Shown in pieces: positions 56,103 to 64,000 of a DNA stretch of 64,000 bases. This stretch comes from Asticcacaulis sp. MM231. GTDB lineage: Bacteria; Pseudomonadota; Alphaproteobacteria; Caulobacterales; Caulobacteraceae. The DNA lies in the NCBI RefSeq assembly GCF_964186625.1, contig NZ_OZ075108.1:1550001-1614000 (forward strand), read 5' to 3'. Position numbers and translations under genes: made by a program. The notes beneath the pieces are model-generated. The model had not been told where the DNA came from, ran no database searches, and saw nothing but the letters and a program-made list of their open reading frames with translations. Positions within the stretch are counted from its first letter, which is position 1. Every line of letters starts with the position of its first letter.

Positions 56103-57883
56103 ATGCGTGCGTTCTTATTGAGTGGTGCGGCTGCGACCGTGATCCTAACAGTGTTGCCGGCCCCGATGGCGGCTAAGGCGCTCACGCCTGTCAGGGAACC
56201 GAGATCGCCTGTTCATTGCAACGCGACCTCAAACGATGGTTACAGTTACGCAAGCCATTACGCCGTGTCGCCTCAACAGGCTGCGCCCGCGCCGGTCGTT
56301 TCTCCGCCTCCGCCTGTCGTTCAGGCGCGCGAAACGCCGCCGAAACCGGCGACTGCGCCACCGCCGCCGATCCCTGTCCCACCGGTGCCGCAGGAAAAGC
56401 GCTTAGAATATATAGCGCCTCCGTCGATGATGAATGCCAGGGCGGCGCCACCTGTTGGAGGCATGATTGCTTCCCAGCCCGAGAACCGCGAACGCTATTC
56501 AGCCGAAGATGTCTCTGGCATCATGCGTGTCGCTGAGACGCCTGTGTCCACATTTTCAGTCGATGTCGATACTGGCGCCTACGCCAATGTTCGGCGCATG
56601 GTGAATGATGGACAAAGGCCGCCGGTCGGGGCCGTCCGGACGGAGGAACTGCTCAACTACTTCCGCTACGATTATCCCTTGCCGAAAGATCGCACCCAGC
56701 CATTCTCCATTACGGCCGACGTTGCGCAAACCCCATGGAATGCGCAAAGCCGGATTTACGTGTGGGACTGCGAGCCTATGACGTGGCGCGCAATGAGCGT
56801 CCGCCGGCCAATCTGGTGTTTCTGGTCGATACGTCTGGTTCGATGAACAGTCCGGACAAGCTGCCGTTGGTGAAGGCGGCTTTGACTACTTTGGCGGACC
56901 AACTGGGGCCAAATGATAAGGTCTCCATCGTCGTTTACGCGGGGTCCGCCGGTATTGTTCTGGAGCCGACGCATGACAAGCGATACGTACGTCAGGCGCT
57001 GGAATGTCTGGCGGCCGGCGGTTCAACGGCAGGCGGGCAGGGCATGGCCCTGGCCTATGCCACGGCGAAGGCGAACATGATCAAGGGGGGCATCAACCGC
57101 GTCATCATGACGACGGATGGCGATTTCAACGTGGGCATCAGCCGCAACGAGGACATTGAAGCCTTAGTGAAGCAGAACATGGAGGGCGGCATCACCTTGA
57201 CGACGCTGGGCTTTGGCACCGGTAATTACAATGAAGCCATGATGGAAAAGATCGCTGACATCGGTAATGGCAACTATGCCTACATCGACAGCGCCGCCGA
57301 GGCGCGCAAAGTGCTCGATGACGAGATGTCCGCTACCTTGTTTACGGTCGCCAAAGACGTCAAAATTCAACTGGAGTTCAATCCAAAATACGTCTCGCAG
57401 TATCGGCTGATCGGGTACGAGAACCGCGCCCTGGCCGAGGAAGACTTCAATAATGATGCCGTTGATGCCGGTGATATAGGCGCAGGCCATCAGGTGACGG
57501 CGCTCTATGAGGTGATACCGACTGGCGTTGAGGGCTGGTTACCGGATCGGCATTTTGCAGCCAATAATGCCACCGCTAACGCCGAACATAACGATGAGCT
57601 GGTCTGGATGAAGCTGCGTTACAAACTCCCAAACGAAGAGACATCACGCTTGATCGAACAAGCCGTTCCGGCCAATACGCTCGCAAAAGCTGCTCCGGCG
57701 CGAGGCGATCTGGCCTTCGCGGCGGCTGTAGCAGCCTATGGTCAGTTCCTGCGCGGCGACACTCACCTCGGCACGTTTTCGTTGAGCGACGCTCGCGCGC
57801 TTGCCGGCGCTCAGAACGATTACCGTCGTCAGGAGTTTCTTGAACTGACGCGGCTGGCCGAGACCGCAAAGGCGCCGAACTAG
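56103..57883 (+). pseudogene. von Willebrand factor A domain protein (YfbK-like), one-base frameshift
   Basis: The first frame has a signal peptide (MRAFLLSGAAATVILTVLPA), a Pro-rich stretch and a vWA_N domain (FSVDVDTGAYANVRRMVNDG). The second carries the vWA domain with the MIDAS motif (LVFLVDTSGSMNSPDKLP) and a DUF3520-type C-terminus (YRLIGYENRALAEEDF). Restoring one T in the run 56755-56757 joins SRILRVGLRAYDV and gives 593 residues. These are periplasmic or surface adhesion/metal-ion-dependent proteins of unknown role. GAGGGAGG precedes the start. As it stands it cannot make the full protein. Confidence 0.82.
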
Positions 57884-58130
57884 GCATCTATTTTGGGCAA
57901 ACCATCGCGCAAGACGCATTTGAAAACGGTCCTCCGGGATCGGATGCCGATCCCATTGGGTATGCCGAAAAGCCGACCGATTGCGGACTACGATCCACGG
58001 ATACCTTTAGACTGTTGTATTTTAGTGGGAGGGGCGGCTGACTCACCACCAGATTGGATCCGTATGCCCATAAACGGGTTGAATGGCTGAACGTTGAAGC
58101 TTGTGAATTGCAAGTTGCTCTTTCTGCGAG
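57884..58130. other. Gene-free stretch after the vWA gene
   Basis: About 250 bp with no credible gene, between the vWA frame and a convergent small gene. I see no repeat or hairpin of note. Confidence 0.35.
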
Positions 58131-58379
58131 TCACTCACTTGGCGTCGCGATAAACATCGAACGGATCATTTGCAAAGCCTCGCGCTGGTCAATCTTGTTT
58201 GTCGCCATGGCGATCCGGGTCATGGCTTGCGCCATGCCGCCCAAGATGATGTCGCCCGCCATTCCATTGACCTTGGGGCCAATGGAATCCAACACAAGCC
58301 ATTCGACCGCCTCGACTTTTTGTTCATAGGTCAAGCCGCTCGTGTCTATTTCCTCGCTGGTTAGTCGTTGATCTGACAT
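58131..58379 (-). CDS. Hypothetical small helical protein
   Basis: The 82-residue protein (MSDQRLTSEEIDTSGLTYEQ, then KVEAVEWLVLDSIGPKV and a helical end) has no membrane segment or recognised domain. Its acidic, helical composition and clean frame suggest a real gene, but no family can be named. Confidence 0.5.
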   Translation of the reverse strand: MSDQRLTSEEIDTSGLTYEQKVEAVEWLVLDSIGPKVNGMAGDIILGGMAQAMTRIAMATNKIDQREALQMIRSMFIATPSE

Positions 58380-58594
58380 TCGTGTCCCCCGTAATAAGGT
58401 GGCATCATTTCACCATTTTGCGTGTCTGAAAAGTGAACTTTACCGACGGTTTTAAGGGGTGGCCTGCGTCATCCACAGTTTCTGCTCACGGGTACATATC
58501 AAGGGTGGTGGCCGCAGCGGCAGCCGAAGTGGCGTGTAACGGCGGGCGGAACGCGTTTTGCAGGGTGTCGTCTGAATGCGATTGGAGTTTCGTA

Positions 58595-58738
58595 ATGAGA
58601 CATATTAGGTACGCAGAGAGGCCGAAAATTGCCGAAAAACAATCTGGTAAGGTCAGTTTTGACCGTATCATGTACCTTGTCGCGTGGTGTGGTTTCACCC
58701 TGATCGGGGTGGCATTTGTTTTAATGTGGCACGTCTGA
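58595..58738 (+). CDS. Small single-pass membrane protein
   Basis: A 47-residue frame starts MRHIRYAERPKIAEKQSGKV and ends with one transmembrane helix (RIMYLVAWCGFTLIGVAFVL). GGAG at 58584-58587 is 7 nt upstream of the ATG. The longer open frame to 58433 lacks a start site. Function unknown. Confidence 0.45.
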   Translation: MRHIRYAERPKIAEKQSGKVSFDRIMYLVAWCGFTLIGVAFVLMWHV

Positions 58739-59077
58739 TAGGCATCTCAGTCTTTGCGACCCGCTGTCGACGATTTGTGTAACGCTGCGAGGATCTTGTC
58801 TTGCTGCTTGCCGTTGGCGATCAGCTATACCTGGTTCGGGTCGTGACATTTCAACTGTCAGCCCAGGTAGAACCAAGAGAAGACGAGTCAATAAGCGCGA
58901 ATGCGACGCCGCCGCTTACGACTTTCAGGACAGTTTGAATACCTGCATCTGAGCTACTAGAACTACACGTCTCCAGACGAAACCCAAACACCCGCCAGAT
59001 AAGCACCTGTAGGGTGAAAACCCGCAAGACTTTCTTGCGTTGGCCGAACCAGCGACATAGGGCCGCTAAGCAACCGG
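58739..59077. other. Stretch without a supported gene
   Basis: About 340 bp downstream of the M14 gene. A minus-strand frame of 76 codons (58851-59081) begins at a TTG overlapping the M14 stop but has unusual composition and no site, so I do not call it. No repeat was noticed. Confidence 0.35.
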
Positions 59078-59998
59078 TCAAACCTGGGTCAGGACATAAT
59101 CAATTGCCGCACAAACTGCGGCCACCTGGGCGTCGCTGCATTCCTGAGGGGAGGCGCGGGGACTATCAGGATAAACCTCGGTCGTGGTCGTGTAAGGCGC
59201 GCCGGTTATGCCGGTACACATGGCGTATTTGGCCACCGGATACTCAATGACGCCATGCGCAACCAAGGGGGAGCCGATGATGTTGCCATGCGCATCTGGG
59301 GGCGCGATGTGCGTGACAGCTTCCACGGCGGTGATAATCGCCTGTTGAAATGCCGGTTGCGGGTTGTCACTGTCGTCCACAAGATAGAAGCCGTCGGGGA
59401 TTTCGTCCGGCTCGTAATCCTTGCCGTCGCGTGCGGCGAGCGCCGGTCGGAATTCGCTTTCATCGCTATCGGTCGTCTCATGCAGGTCGATGTGCATGAG
59501 AACCTGTCCGTGTAACGGCGTCAGTAGCTTGACGAGGGCGGACGATTCCTGTGCCGGCCCGTTGGGGCGGAAGTTGCGGTTAGGGTCAAGAGCGTCATAG
59601 TTCCAGCGGTTTATACGTTCGTAGCCCCACGGGCTGACGCAGGGCACCACGATAAGATTGACCCTGCCGGCATACCTGGCCGCCTGGGCTTCCAGAAAGG
59701 CCAGGGCACCCGTCACGCCGCTGGTCTCATAGCCGTGGACGCCGCCAGTCACCAACGCCACCGGCAAGGCGGGGTTCCAGTCGCGCGAACGCAATGCGTA
59801 GAGCCTGTACCTGTCGTCAGCGTAGTTGAGTTCACCATAGGTTTCGATGTCGAACTGATCCGACAAAAAGTCTATGCGGGGGAGGACCTCCTTGGCATAA
59901 CTCCGCAAAGGCATGCGACGTTCGCGCCAGGTGTCGAGCTCAGCTTCGCCCCAGGGCGTTCCATGTATTCCGATAGGGTAGGTGGCTGCTGTCATCAT
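59078..59998 (-). CDS. M14 family metallocarboxypeptidase
   Basis: The 306-residue protein has the zinc-binding motif GGVHGYE (HxxE, near residue 87), the substrate-binding NYDALDPNRNFRPNG and the third ligand in HIDLHETTD. A late TTTTEVYPDSP contains the likely catalytic glutamate. Such enzymes (M14, succinylglutamate desuccinylase-like) remove C-terminal residues or acyl groups from peptides. No signal peptide is seen. The gene is alone. Confidence 0.88.
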   Translation of the reverse strand: MMTAATYPIGIHGTPWGEAELDTWRERRMPLRSYAKEVLPRIDFLSDQFDIETYGELNYADDRYRLYALRSRDWNPALPVALVTGGVHGYETSGVTGALAFLEAQAARYAGRVNLIVVPCVSPWGYERINRWNYDALDPNRNFRPNGPAQESSALVKLLTPLHGQVLMHIDLHETTDSDESEFRPALAARDGKDYEPDEIPDGFYLVDDSDNPQPAFQQAIITAVEAVTHIAPPDAHGNIIGSPLVAHGVIEYPVAKYAMCTGITGAPYTTTTEVYPDSPRASPQECSDAQVAAVCAAIDYVLTQV

Positions 59999-59999
59999 G

Positions 60000-60246
60000 G
60001 GGCTCGCGGTCAGAGAAGACGTGCTTCAGATTAAGGACGCATTGGCTTGTGTGTCAAACCTGTCTTGATTTGGGGTCCCGACGCGCTTAGCGCTGGCGTA
60101 CCCAATGGGCAGTCCTGCCGACTCGAACTGAACACCTTCGGCGACCGGAATAGACATTGCTAAGCTCATTTTACCGGCGCGACTTCCGATCGGAAGACCC
60201 GTTTTGGCGCTTTGTGTACACTAAGAGTTGAGCGACGGGCCACAGA
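60000..60246. other. Intergenic stretch before the transposase remnant
   Basis: About 250 bp that should hold the missing 5' part of the transposase if the insertion were intact; no matching sequence is seen. It probably contains the truncated left end of the insertion sequence. Confidence 0.35.
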
Positions 60247-60723
60247 GTGGACATATCTTTAGCTGTTAGGCTAACCACCGCCTATCTATCAATAAGAGTC
60301 GCGAAAGTCGTTGCCCAAGCCACCGGCACGGCCGAGCGCGAGGCATCCGAAGCCATGCTGGCGGTTAGGGTCAAGCACACCGGCAAGCCGGCGACCGTAG
60401 GCGAAGACAAGGCTTATGATGTCGCCGCACATGGCGAAGCCTTACGCAATCTTGGCGTGGAGCCGCATGTCGCCCGTAATAACGCCACGACTAAAACCGG
60501 CAAGACCAGAACGACCATCATCGACGATGAAACGGCCGCCAGCGATGGCTACGCAATGTCACAGACCCGGCGAAAGATGATCGAGTGCATCTTCGGTTGG
60601 GGCAAGCAGCACGGCACGATGCGTAAGACAAAGCATCGCGGCCTTGAAGCTGTAGCTGGAGATTTTCTGCTCAATCTCATAGCCTACAACCTCATCCGGA
60701 TACCCAAGTTGCTAACCGCATAG
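60247..60723 (+). pseudogene. IS5-type transposase, C-terminal remnant
   Basis: The 158-residue frame carries only the C-terminal half of a DDE transposase: TVGEDKAYD (a catalytic Asp), ARNNATTKTGKTRTTI and RRKMIECIFGWGKQHGTMRK (catalytic Glu), ending LNLIAYNLIRIPKLL. The N-terminal half and first Asp are absent, and the first 35 codons look unrelated. It marks a degraded insertion and is not expected to transpose by itself. Confidence 0.8.
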
Positions 60724-60816
60724 GAGAGGTCCGTCTAAATTTAGGAAAGCAACAAAAACAACAACGAATGAAGACACATAAAAGACCAAGAGACTTACGA
60801 AAAAATGCGGAAAGGC

Positions 60817-60988
60817 CAAAGGCAAAGCCTTTTTCAGCACACTGCTAGTAGAACCTTTCTGTATGCTCAGCAACAATCACCGCTAAATCGAAGCGCTTAG
60901 TTCAAAGGCAAAGCCTTTTTCAGCACACTGCTAGTAGAACCTTTCTGTATGCTCAGCAACAATCACCGCTAAATCGAAGCGCTTAGTT
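60817..60988 (+). repeat. Tandem duplication of an 86 bp unit
   Basis: The segments 60817-60902 and 60903-60988 are identical over 86 bp. Each unit begins with AAAGGC-AAA-GCCTTT followed by T residues, which looks like an intrinsic terminator, and contains ACTGCTAGTAGAACC. Perfect identity implies a recent event. No gene is present. Confidence 0.9.
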
Positions 60989-61411
60989 CACTGGCGATTA
61001 CGAGGGGGGCCGCTTTCGGGCTTTGGTGGAAATTTAGATCATACGTCCACATCGGTATAGGGTTATCGGATGCCTGCCGAGCGCCGACGTTGATCCAATC
61101 CTGAAGGCAGGCGTCGGATAAGCCTCCAGGGAGGAAGCCGCGGGAATGTCGAGCTTTGATTATGCCAGCCTATGGGGATTTGGTAAGTTTGGCACTTGGG
61201 GTGGTGCCCATTTGAGGCCAATTATGCATCCCGTTCGTTGCGAAGACGATCACAGAGTGTGGCTTTTGATAGGTTTTCTGCCAACTGCTATCGGCTGACT
61301 GGCCCAGGCATTGACCGGGACGCCAATTTGGCAACGACGGTGCCGATCGCTGTCTTTTAAGACAGCGGCACATTGCCCAACACGCGTTGTTCTGTTGCGC
61401 GATAGCGTCAG

Positions 61412-62627
61412 TCATGATGTGTCGATCCGGATTTTAGGTACGGGCTGATGCCGGGGCAAACACCCGCGCGCGAAGGTTTCGATCATGACCATACGCCCCC
61501 CGCAACAGCGGCAAGGATTGGGGCGTGATGGGAGCTCGTTATCATTCGCGGGCTCTGGTTCAGTTGGACATTGTGGTTCCGGCACATTGAGCAATTTGCG
61601 CGCCCGCGCGATATTCTCAGTCCGGCCACCATTGGCGAACAAGCCGTAATGGCGGATGCGATGGAATCCACTGGGAAGCACATGGATAAGGAAGCGACGG
61701 ATAAATTCGTTAGGGGATAGCGTCATGACCTTGGCCTGGTCTTTGCCGCTGGCCCGGTAGTCTTTCCATTTAAAGGTTATCCCGGCATCGTTGATGGCGA
61801 TCAGTCGTGAGTTGCCGATGGCAACGCGGTGGGTATACCGCGACAAGTAAGCCAAGACAGCTTCTGGTCCGCCAAAGGGTCTCTTCGAATAGACGACCCA
61901 CTCGGTTCTTCGAAGTGGTGCGAGATAGTCATTGAAGGTGTCTGGATCTGCCAATCTGGCGAGTTCATTGAAGACCTGAAGTCGCCCTTCGTTGTGTGCG
62001 GCCTTGAGCTTTTCCAAAAACAATCGGCGAAACAGGCGTGATAGAACCCTGACAGGCAGGAAGAAGCCGGGGCGGCAGGCAATCCAGCTCAGGCCATCGC
62101 GTGATATGCCCCCTCCAGGCACGATGATGTGGACATGGGGATGGTGGGTCAAGGCCGATCCCCAGGTGTGAAGCACGCCTGTCACACCGATCTTTGCGCC
62201 CAGATGCTTGGGATCTCCAGCGATGGTGATGAGCGTTTCCGATGCGGCCTTGAACAGGATGTCGTAAACGACGGCTTTGTTCTGATAGGCGATGTCGGCG
62301 ATAGCTGCCGGGAGGGTGAAGACGACGTGATAATAGGGAACCGGCAAAAGTTCGGCTTCACGATCTGCCAACCATTGCTTGGCGGCCATTGCCTGACACT
62401 TTGGGCAGTGCCGGTTGCGGCAGGAGTTGTAGGAAATAAGCAGGTGCGCGCAATCCATACACGCCTCGACATGGCCCCCAAGGGCTGCCGTTCGGCAAGA
62501 ACTCGATGGCGGACATGACCTTCAATTGTCCAAGACTGATCCGTCCGGCGTTGGCGGATCGCCAAGCCGAGCCAAAGCGGCGGAAGATATCCGCGACCTC
62601 CAGTGTTGGGCGTGACACGGAACCCAC
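61412..62627 (-). pseudogene. IS91-family transposase, one-base frameshift
   Basis: The frame begins with a GTG at 62627 (LEVADIFRRFGSAWRSANAG, then LGQLKVMSAIE) and breaks after SAIE; the second frame continues MDCAHLLISYNSCRNRHCP (zinc finger) to HVHIIVPGGGISRDG (HuH-like) and LSRYTHRVAI with the catalytic Tyr. Removing one base at about 62500 restores SAIESCRTAALGGHVEAC and a 404-residue protein. IS91 transposases are HUH enzymes that move the element by rolling circle. The gene is inactive as sequenced. Confidence 0.85.
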
Positions 62628-62630
62628 CGG

Positions 62631-63506
62631 TCAGGCTGGCGGCCTTACTTCCGCAACGGGCAGAAAATCAAGGGGGCTGGTGATCTCGCCAATCGCTTTG
62701 AGGGCAACTCGGGTATAAAGCGCTGTGGTGTCGAGCTTCTTATGGCCGAGCAGAACCTGGATGACGCGAATGTCGGTCTTGTTCTCGAGAAGGTGGGTGG
62801 CGAAACTGTGACGTAAGGTATGTGGGGACACACGCTTAACTATCCCGGCCTGTTCCGCGGCTACGTGGCAGAGGCGATTGATCTGGCGGGGCGTCAATGG
62901 CGCCATGCCTTCATTCCAGGGGCTTGGGAACAGCCAATAGCGCGGGCGATACTGAGACCAATATGTACGCAGCAACTCAAGGAGTTGCGGCGACAACATG
63001 ACATAACGGTCTTTACGACCCTTGCCCTGTTCAACTCGAACGGCCATCCGTTCACTATCAATGTCGCCGACTTTTAGAACGGACACCTCATGGACCCGCA
63101 GCCCGGTCGCATAGGCCGTGGTCAACATCGTCCTGGCCTTCAGGTTGGGCGCGGCAGCCAGAAACCTGGCGACCTCCTCCTGGCTAAGAACGACCGGCAA
63201 ACGCCGTGCTTCCCGGGCGAAGACAACCCGATCCGTGACCTCAGGCCGGTTCAGCGTCGCCCGGAAGAAGAAACGTAGGGCGGTCATGGCAATATTACGG
63301 CTCGGAACGCCAAGACCAGAGGTGGACAGGTGAAGTTGGTATCGGTGGATATCCTCAAAATCCGCCTTGTCCGGGGAACGACCCAAAAAAACGGCAAAGT
63401 TCTTCACATGCCGCAAATAATCTTTCTGGACCTTTGGAGAAAACTGACGGATCGTCATCTCTTCAATCATGCGCCGGCGTAGCGGACTAACTGTCTCGTC
63501 GCTCAT
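62631..63506 (-). CDS. Tyrosine recombinase of the IS91-like element
   Basis: The 291-residue protein resembles XerC/D: core-binding domain IRQFSPKVQKDYLRHVKNFA, then catalytic R in YATGLRVHEVSVLKVGD, HxxR in HTLRHSFATHL, and the tyrosine in TALYTRVALK. Such recombinases accompany IS91-type transposases in several proteobacterial elements; their role in movement is not settled. The frame is intact. Confidence 0.9.
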   Translation of the reverse strand: MSDETVSPLRRRMIEEMTIRQFSPKVQKDYLRHVKNFAVFLGRSPDKADFEDIHRYQLHLSTSGLGVPSRNIAMTALRFFFRATLNRPEVTDRVVFAREARRLPVVLSQEEVARFLAAAPNLKARTMLTTAYATGLRVHEVSVLKVGDIDSERMAVRVEQGKGRKDRYVMLSPQLLELLRTYWSQYRPRYWLFPSPWNEGMAPLTPRQINRLCHVAAEQAGIVKRVSPHTLRHSFATHLLENKTDIRVIQVLLGHKKLDTTALYTRVALKAIGEITSPLDFLPVAEVRPPA

Positions 63507-63515
63507 GGGGGAGCT

Positions 63516-63560
63516 CCTGTCTTGAGTGAGGTGGTTCGAAGCCCTCTATCTCAAGACAGG
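63516..63560. repeat. Inverted repeat at the upstream end of the IS91-like element
   Basis: CCTGTCTTGAG (63516-63526) and CTCAAGACAGG (63550-63560) are perfect complements with a 23 nt spacer. IS91 elements carry such hairpins at their termini, so this may be the terIS end, or the promoter-proximal terminator of an adjacent gene. Confidence 0.5.
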
Positions 63561-63646
63561 ACATGCCCATCGCGCTACTGTTCTCTACTATTGACGTGCA
63601 AAACTACCGCGCCAGCGGTTTAGTCCTTGGGCGCCAAGCAGTAGAG

Positions 63647-64000
63647 TCAATTCCATTTAGCAAACTGCTGTGTGCTGGGGCAGTTGGCACAATCGACGGC
63701 AGGGCGGCGTTTCTGAGTAGTTAGCAGGTCAGTGATCAAGGCATCGAGGTCGTCCGCAGTTTCGATCTCGCTGATATTACGCGCGAAGTGGTCGGGTGTG
63801 AAGCTGCACGGGGCGATGTGGCCGCGCTCATCGATAAACAGAAACGACTCCGCTATCCGGCATTCCGGGACAGGAAACACTTCCCCTTGCGAGGCTCCTC
63901 GGATACGGCGCAGATAGTCCGGTCCGCCGATTAATCGCGTGCCTTGCAGTTCAAGCGCGGCGCGCAAGGCCGGCAGTTCGGCTTCGAGCCAGGTGATGTC
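63647..64000 (-). CDS. Radical SAM/SPASM-type protein, C-terminal part (runs off right edge)
   Basis: About 117 residues are visible without an upstream stop, so the N-terminus lies beyond the window. The cysteines in FPVPECRIAESFLFIDERGH and IAPCSFTPDHF, and AVDCANCPSTQQFAKW, are as in SPASM/twitch auxiliary-cluster domains of radical SAM proteins. The substrate cannot be told from this part. The IS91-like element ends just downstream of its stop. Confidence 0.7.
   Translation of the reverse strand, partial: DITWLEAELPALRAALELQGTRLIGGPDYLRRIRGASQGEVFPVPECRIAESFLFIDERGHIAPCSFTPDHFARNISEIETADDLDALITDLLTTQKRRPAVDCANCPSTQQFAKWN

Larger units (their letters stand above)
61150..63565 (-). mobile_element. 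IS91-type element with tyrosine recombinase
   Basis: Two genes on the minus strand, a tyrosine recombinase (62631-63506) and a Y1/IS91 transposase (61412-62627), are arranged 3 nt apart as in the two-gene IS91-like elements. The upstream end is marked by an 11 bp perfect inverted repeat (63516-63526 with 63550-63560). The downstream end is not resolved; 61150 is an estimate. The transposase is frameshifted. Confidence 0.65.

Noticed and set aside
58851..59081. Minus-strand frame of 76 codons overlapping the M14 stop
   Set aside because: Starts at TTG without a ribosome-binding site and has an odd Ser-rich composition; no independent support.
60817..60988. CRISPR array
   Set aside because: Only two adjacent identical 86 bp units without spacers; a tandem duplication. 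No cas genes are present anywhere in the window.
61170..61415. Minus-strand frame of 81 codons overlapping the end of the IS91 transposase by 4 nt
   Set aside because: The ATGA overlap is suggestive, but the sequence lies in the presumed terminal region of the element and matches no family; left uncalled.
36714..64000. A second attachment site (duplicate of the tRNA 3' end)
   Set aside because: Scanning by eye found no copy of the terminal CTCCTCGCCTACCA word downstream; the right end may lie beyond the window.

Overview
The window looks like the chromosome of a Caulobacterales alphaproteobacterium, most likely Asticcacaulis or a close relative. The pointers are a gapR (DUF2312) gene, motA standing alone without motB, DUF6491 proteins, CtrA-like TTAA motifs in flagellar/envelope upstream regions, GC-rich codon use, and many secreted carbohydrate-active and peptidase genes. 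This assignment is inference; no rRNA gene is present.

Positions 1 to about 36,600 are ordinary, densely packed core genome. In order: a phosphomannomutase - DUF2188 - pncB operon; galU; a secreted GH27 alpha-galactosidase; a COG2509 flavoprotein; fdhD with a YdeP-type formate dehydrogenase-like enzyme; a sugar locus (GPH/MFS transporter, GH94-type phosphorylase, GH99-like hydrolase, possible LacI-type operator); a small run with an intramembrane-protease-like protein, gapR and rpmJ; a lytic transglycosylase lipoprotein; motA; twin small lipoproteins; mnmC; three DUF6491 paralogues; lepA; an SDR; a TonB-box-like secreted protein with a repeat tail; an SGNH hydrolase under a perfect LacI-type palindrome; fasciclin; M28 peptidase; YjbR; DUF1134; a Gfo/Idh/MocA oxidoreductase with a frameshifted 2OG-Fe(II) oxygenase; DUF805; an M23 lipoprotein; and a SIMPL protein.

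At 36,638 a tRNA with a CAT anticodon is followed immediately by a P4-type integrase (broken by one base), and the sequence becomes more AT-rich and accessory. This region carries a ParDE module flanked by two homologous small membrane proteins, then a four-gene operon on the minus strand (CocE/NonD hydrolase, sterol-desaturase family hydroxylase, GH3-type acyl-adenylating ligase, enolase-superfamily enzyme) that looks like an undescribed small-molecule pathway. Next comes a conjugation module (DUF6118, TraA relaxase-helicase, a recognisable oriT, TraC/TraD-like genes, a sigma-like protein, an MNT-HEPN fusion), a HigBA module, an AlpA-like regulator, a frameshifted vWA protein, an M14 carboxypeptidase, an IS5-type transposase remnant, an IS91-type element with its own tyrosine recombinase, and the C-terminal part of a radical SAM protein at the right edge.

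The most notable non-coding structure is a 52-53 bp repeat, present three times between core genes (13,487; 17,993; 31,588), which folds into three consecutive hairpins whose stems differ in sequence between copies but keep their pairing. Four genes carry single-base frameshifts that can each be repaired by one base; these are either real decay or sequencing indels.
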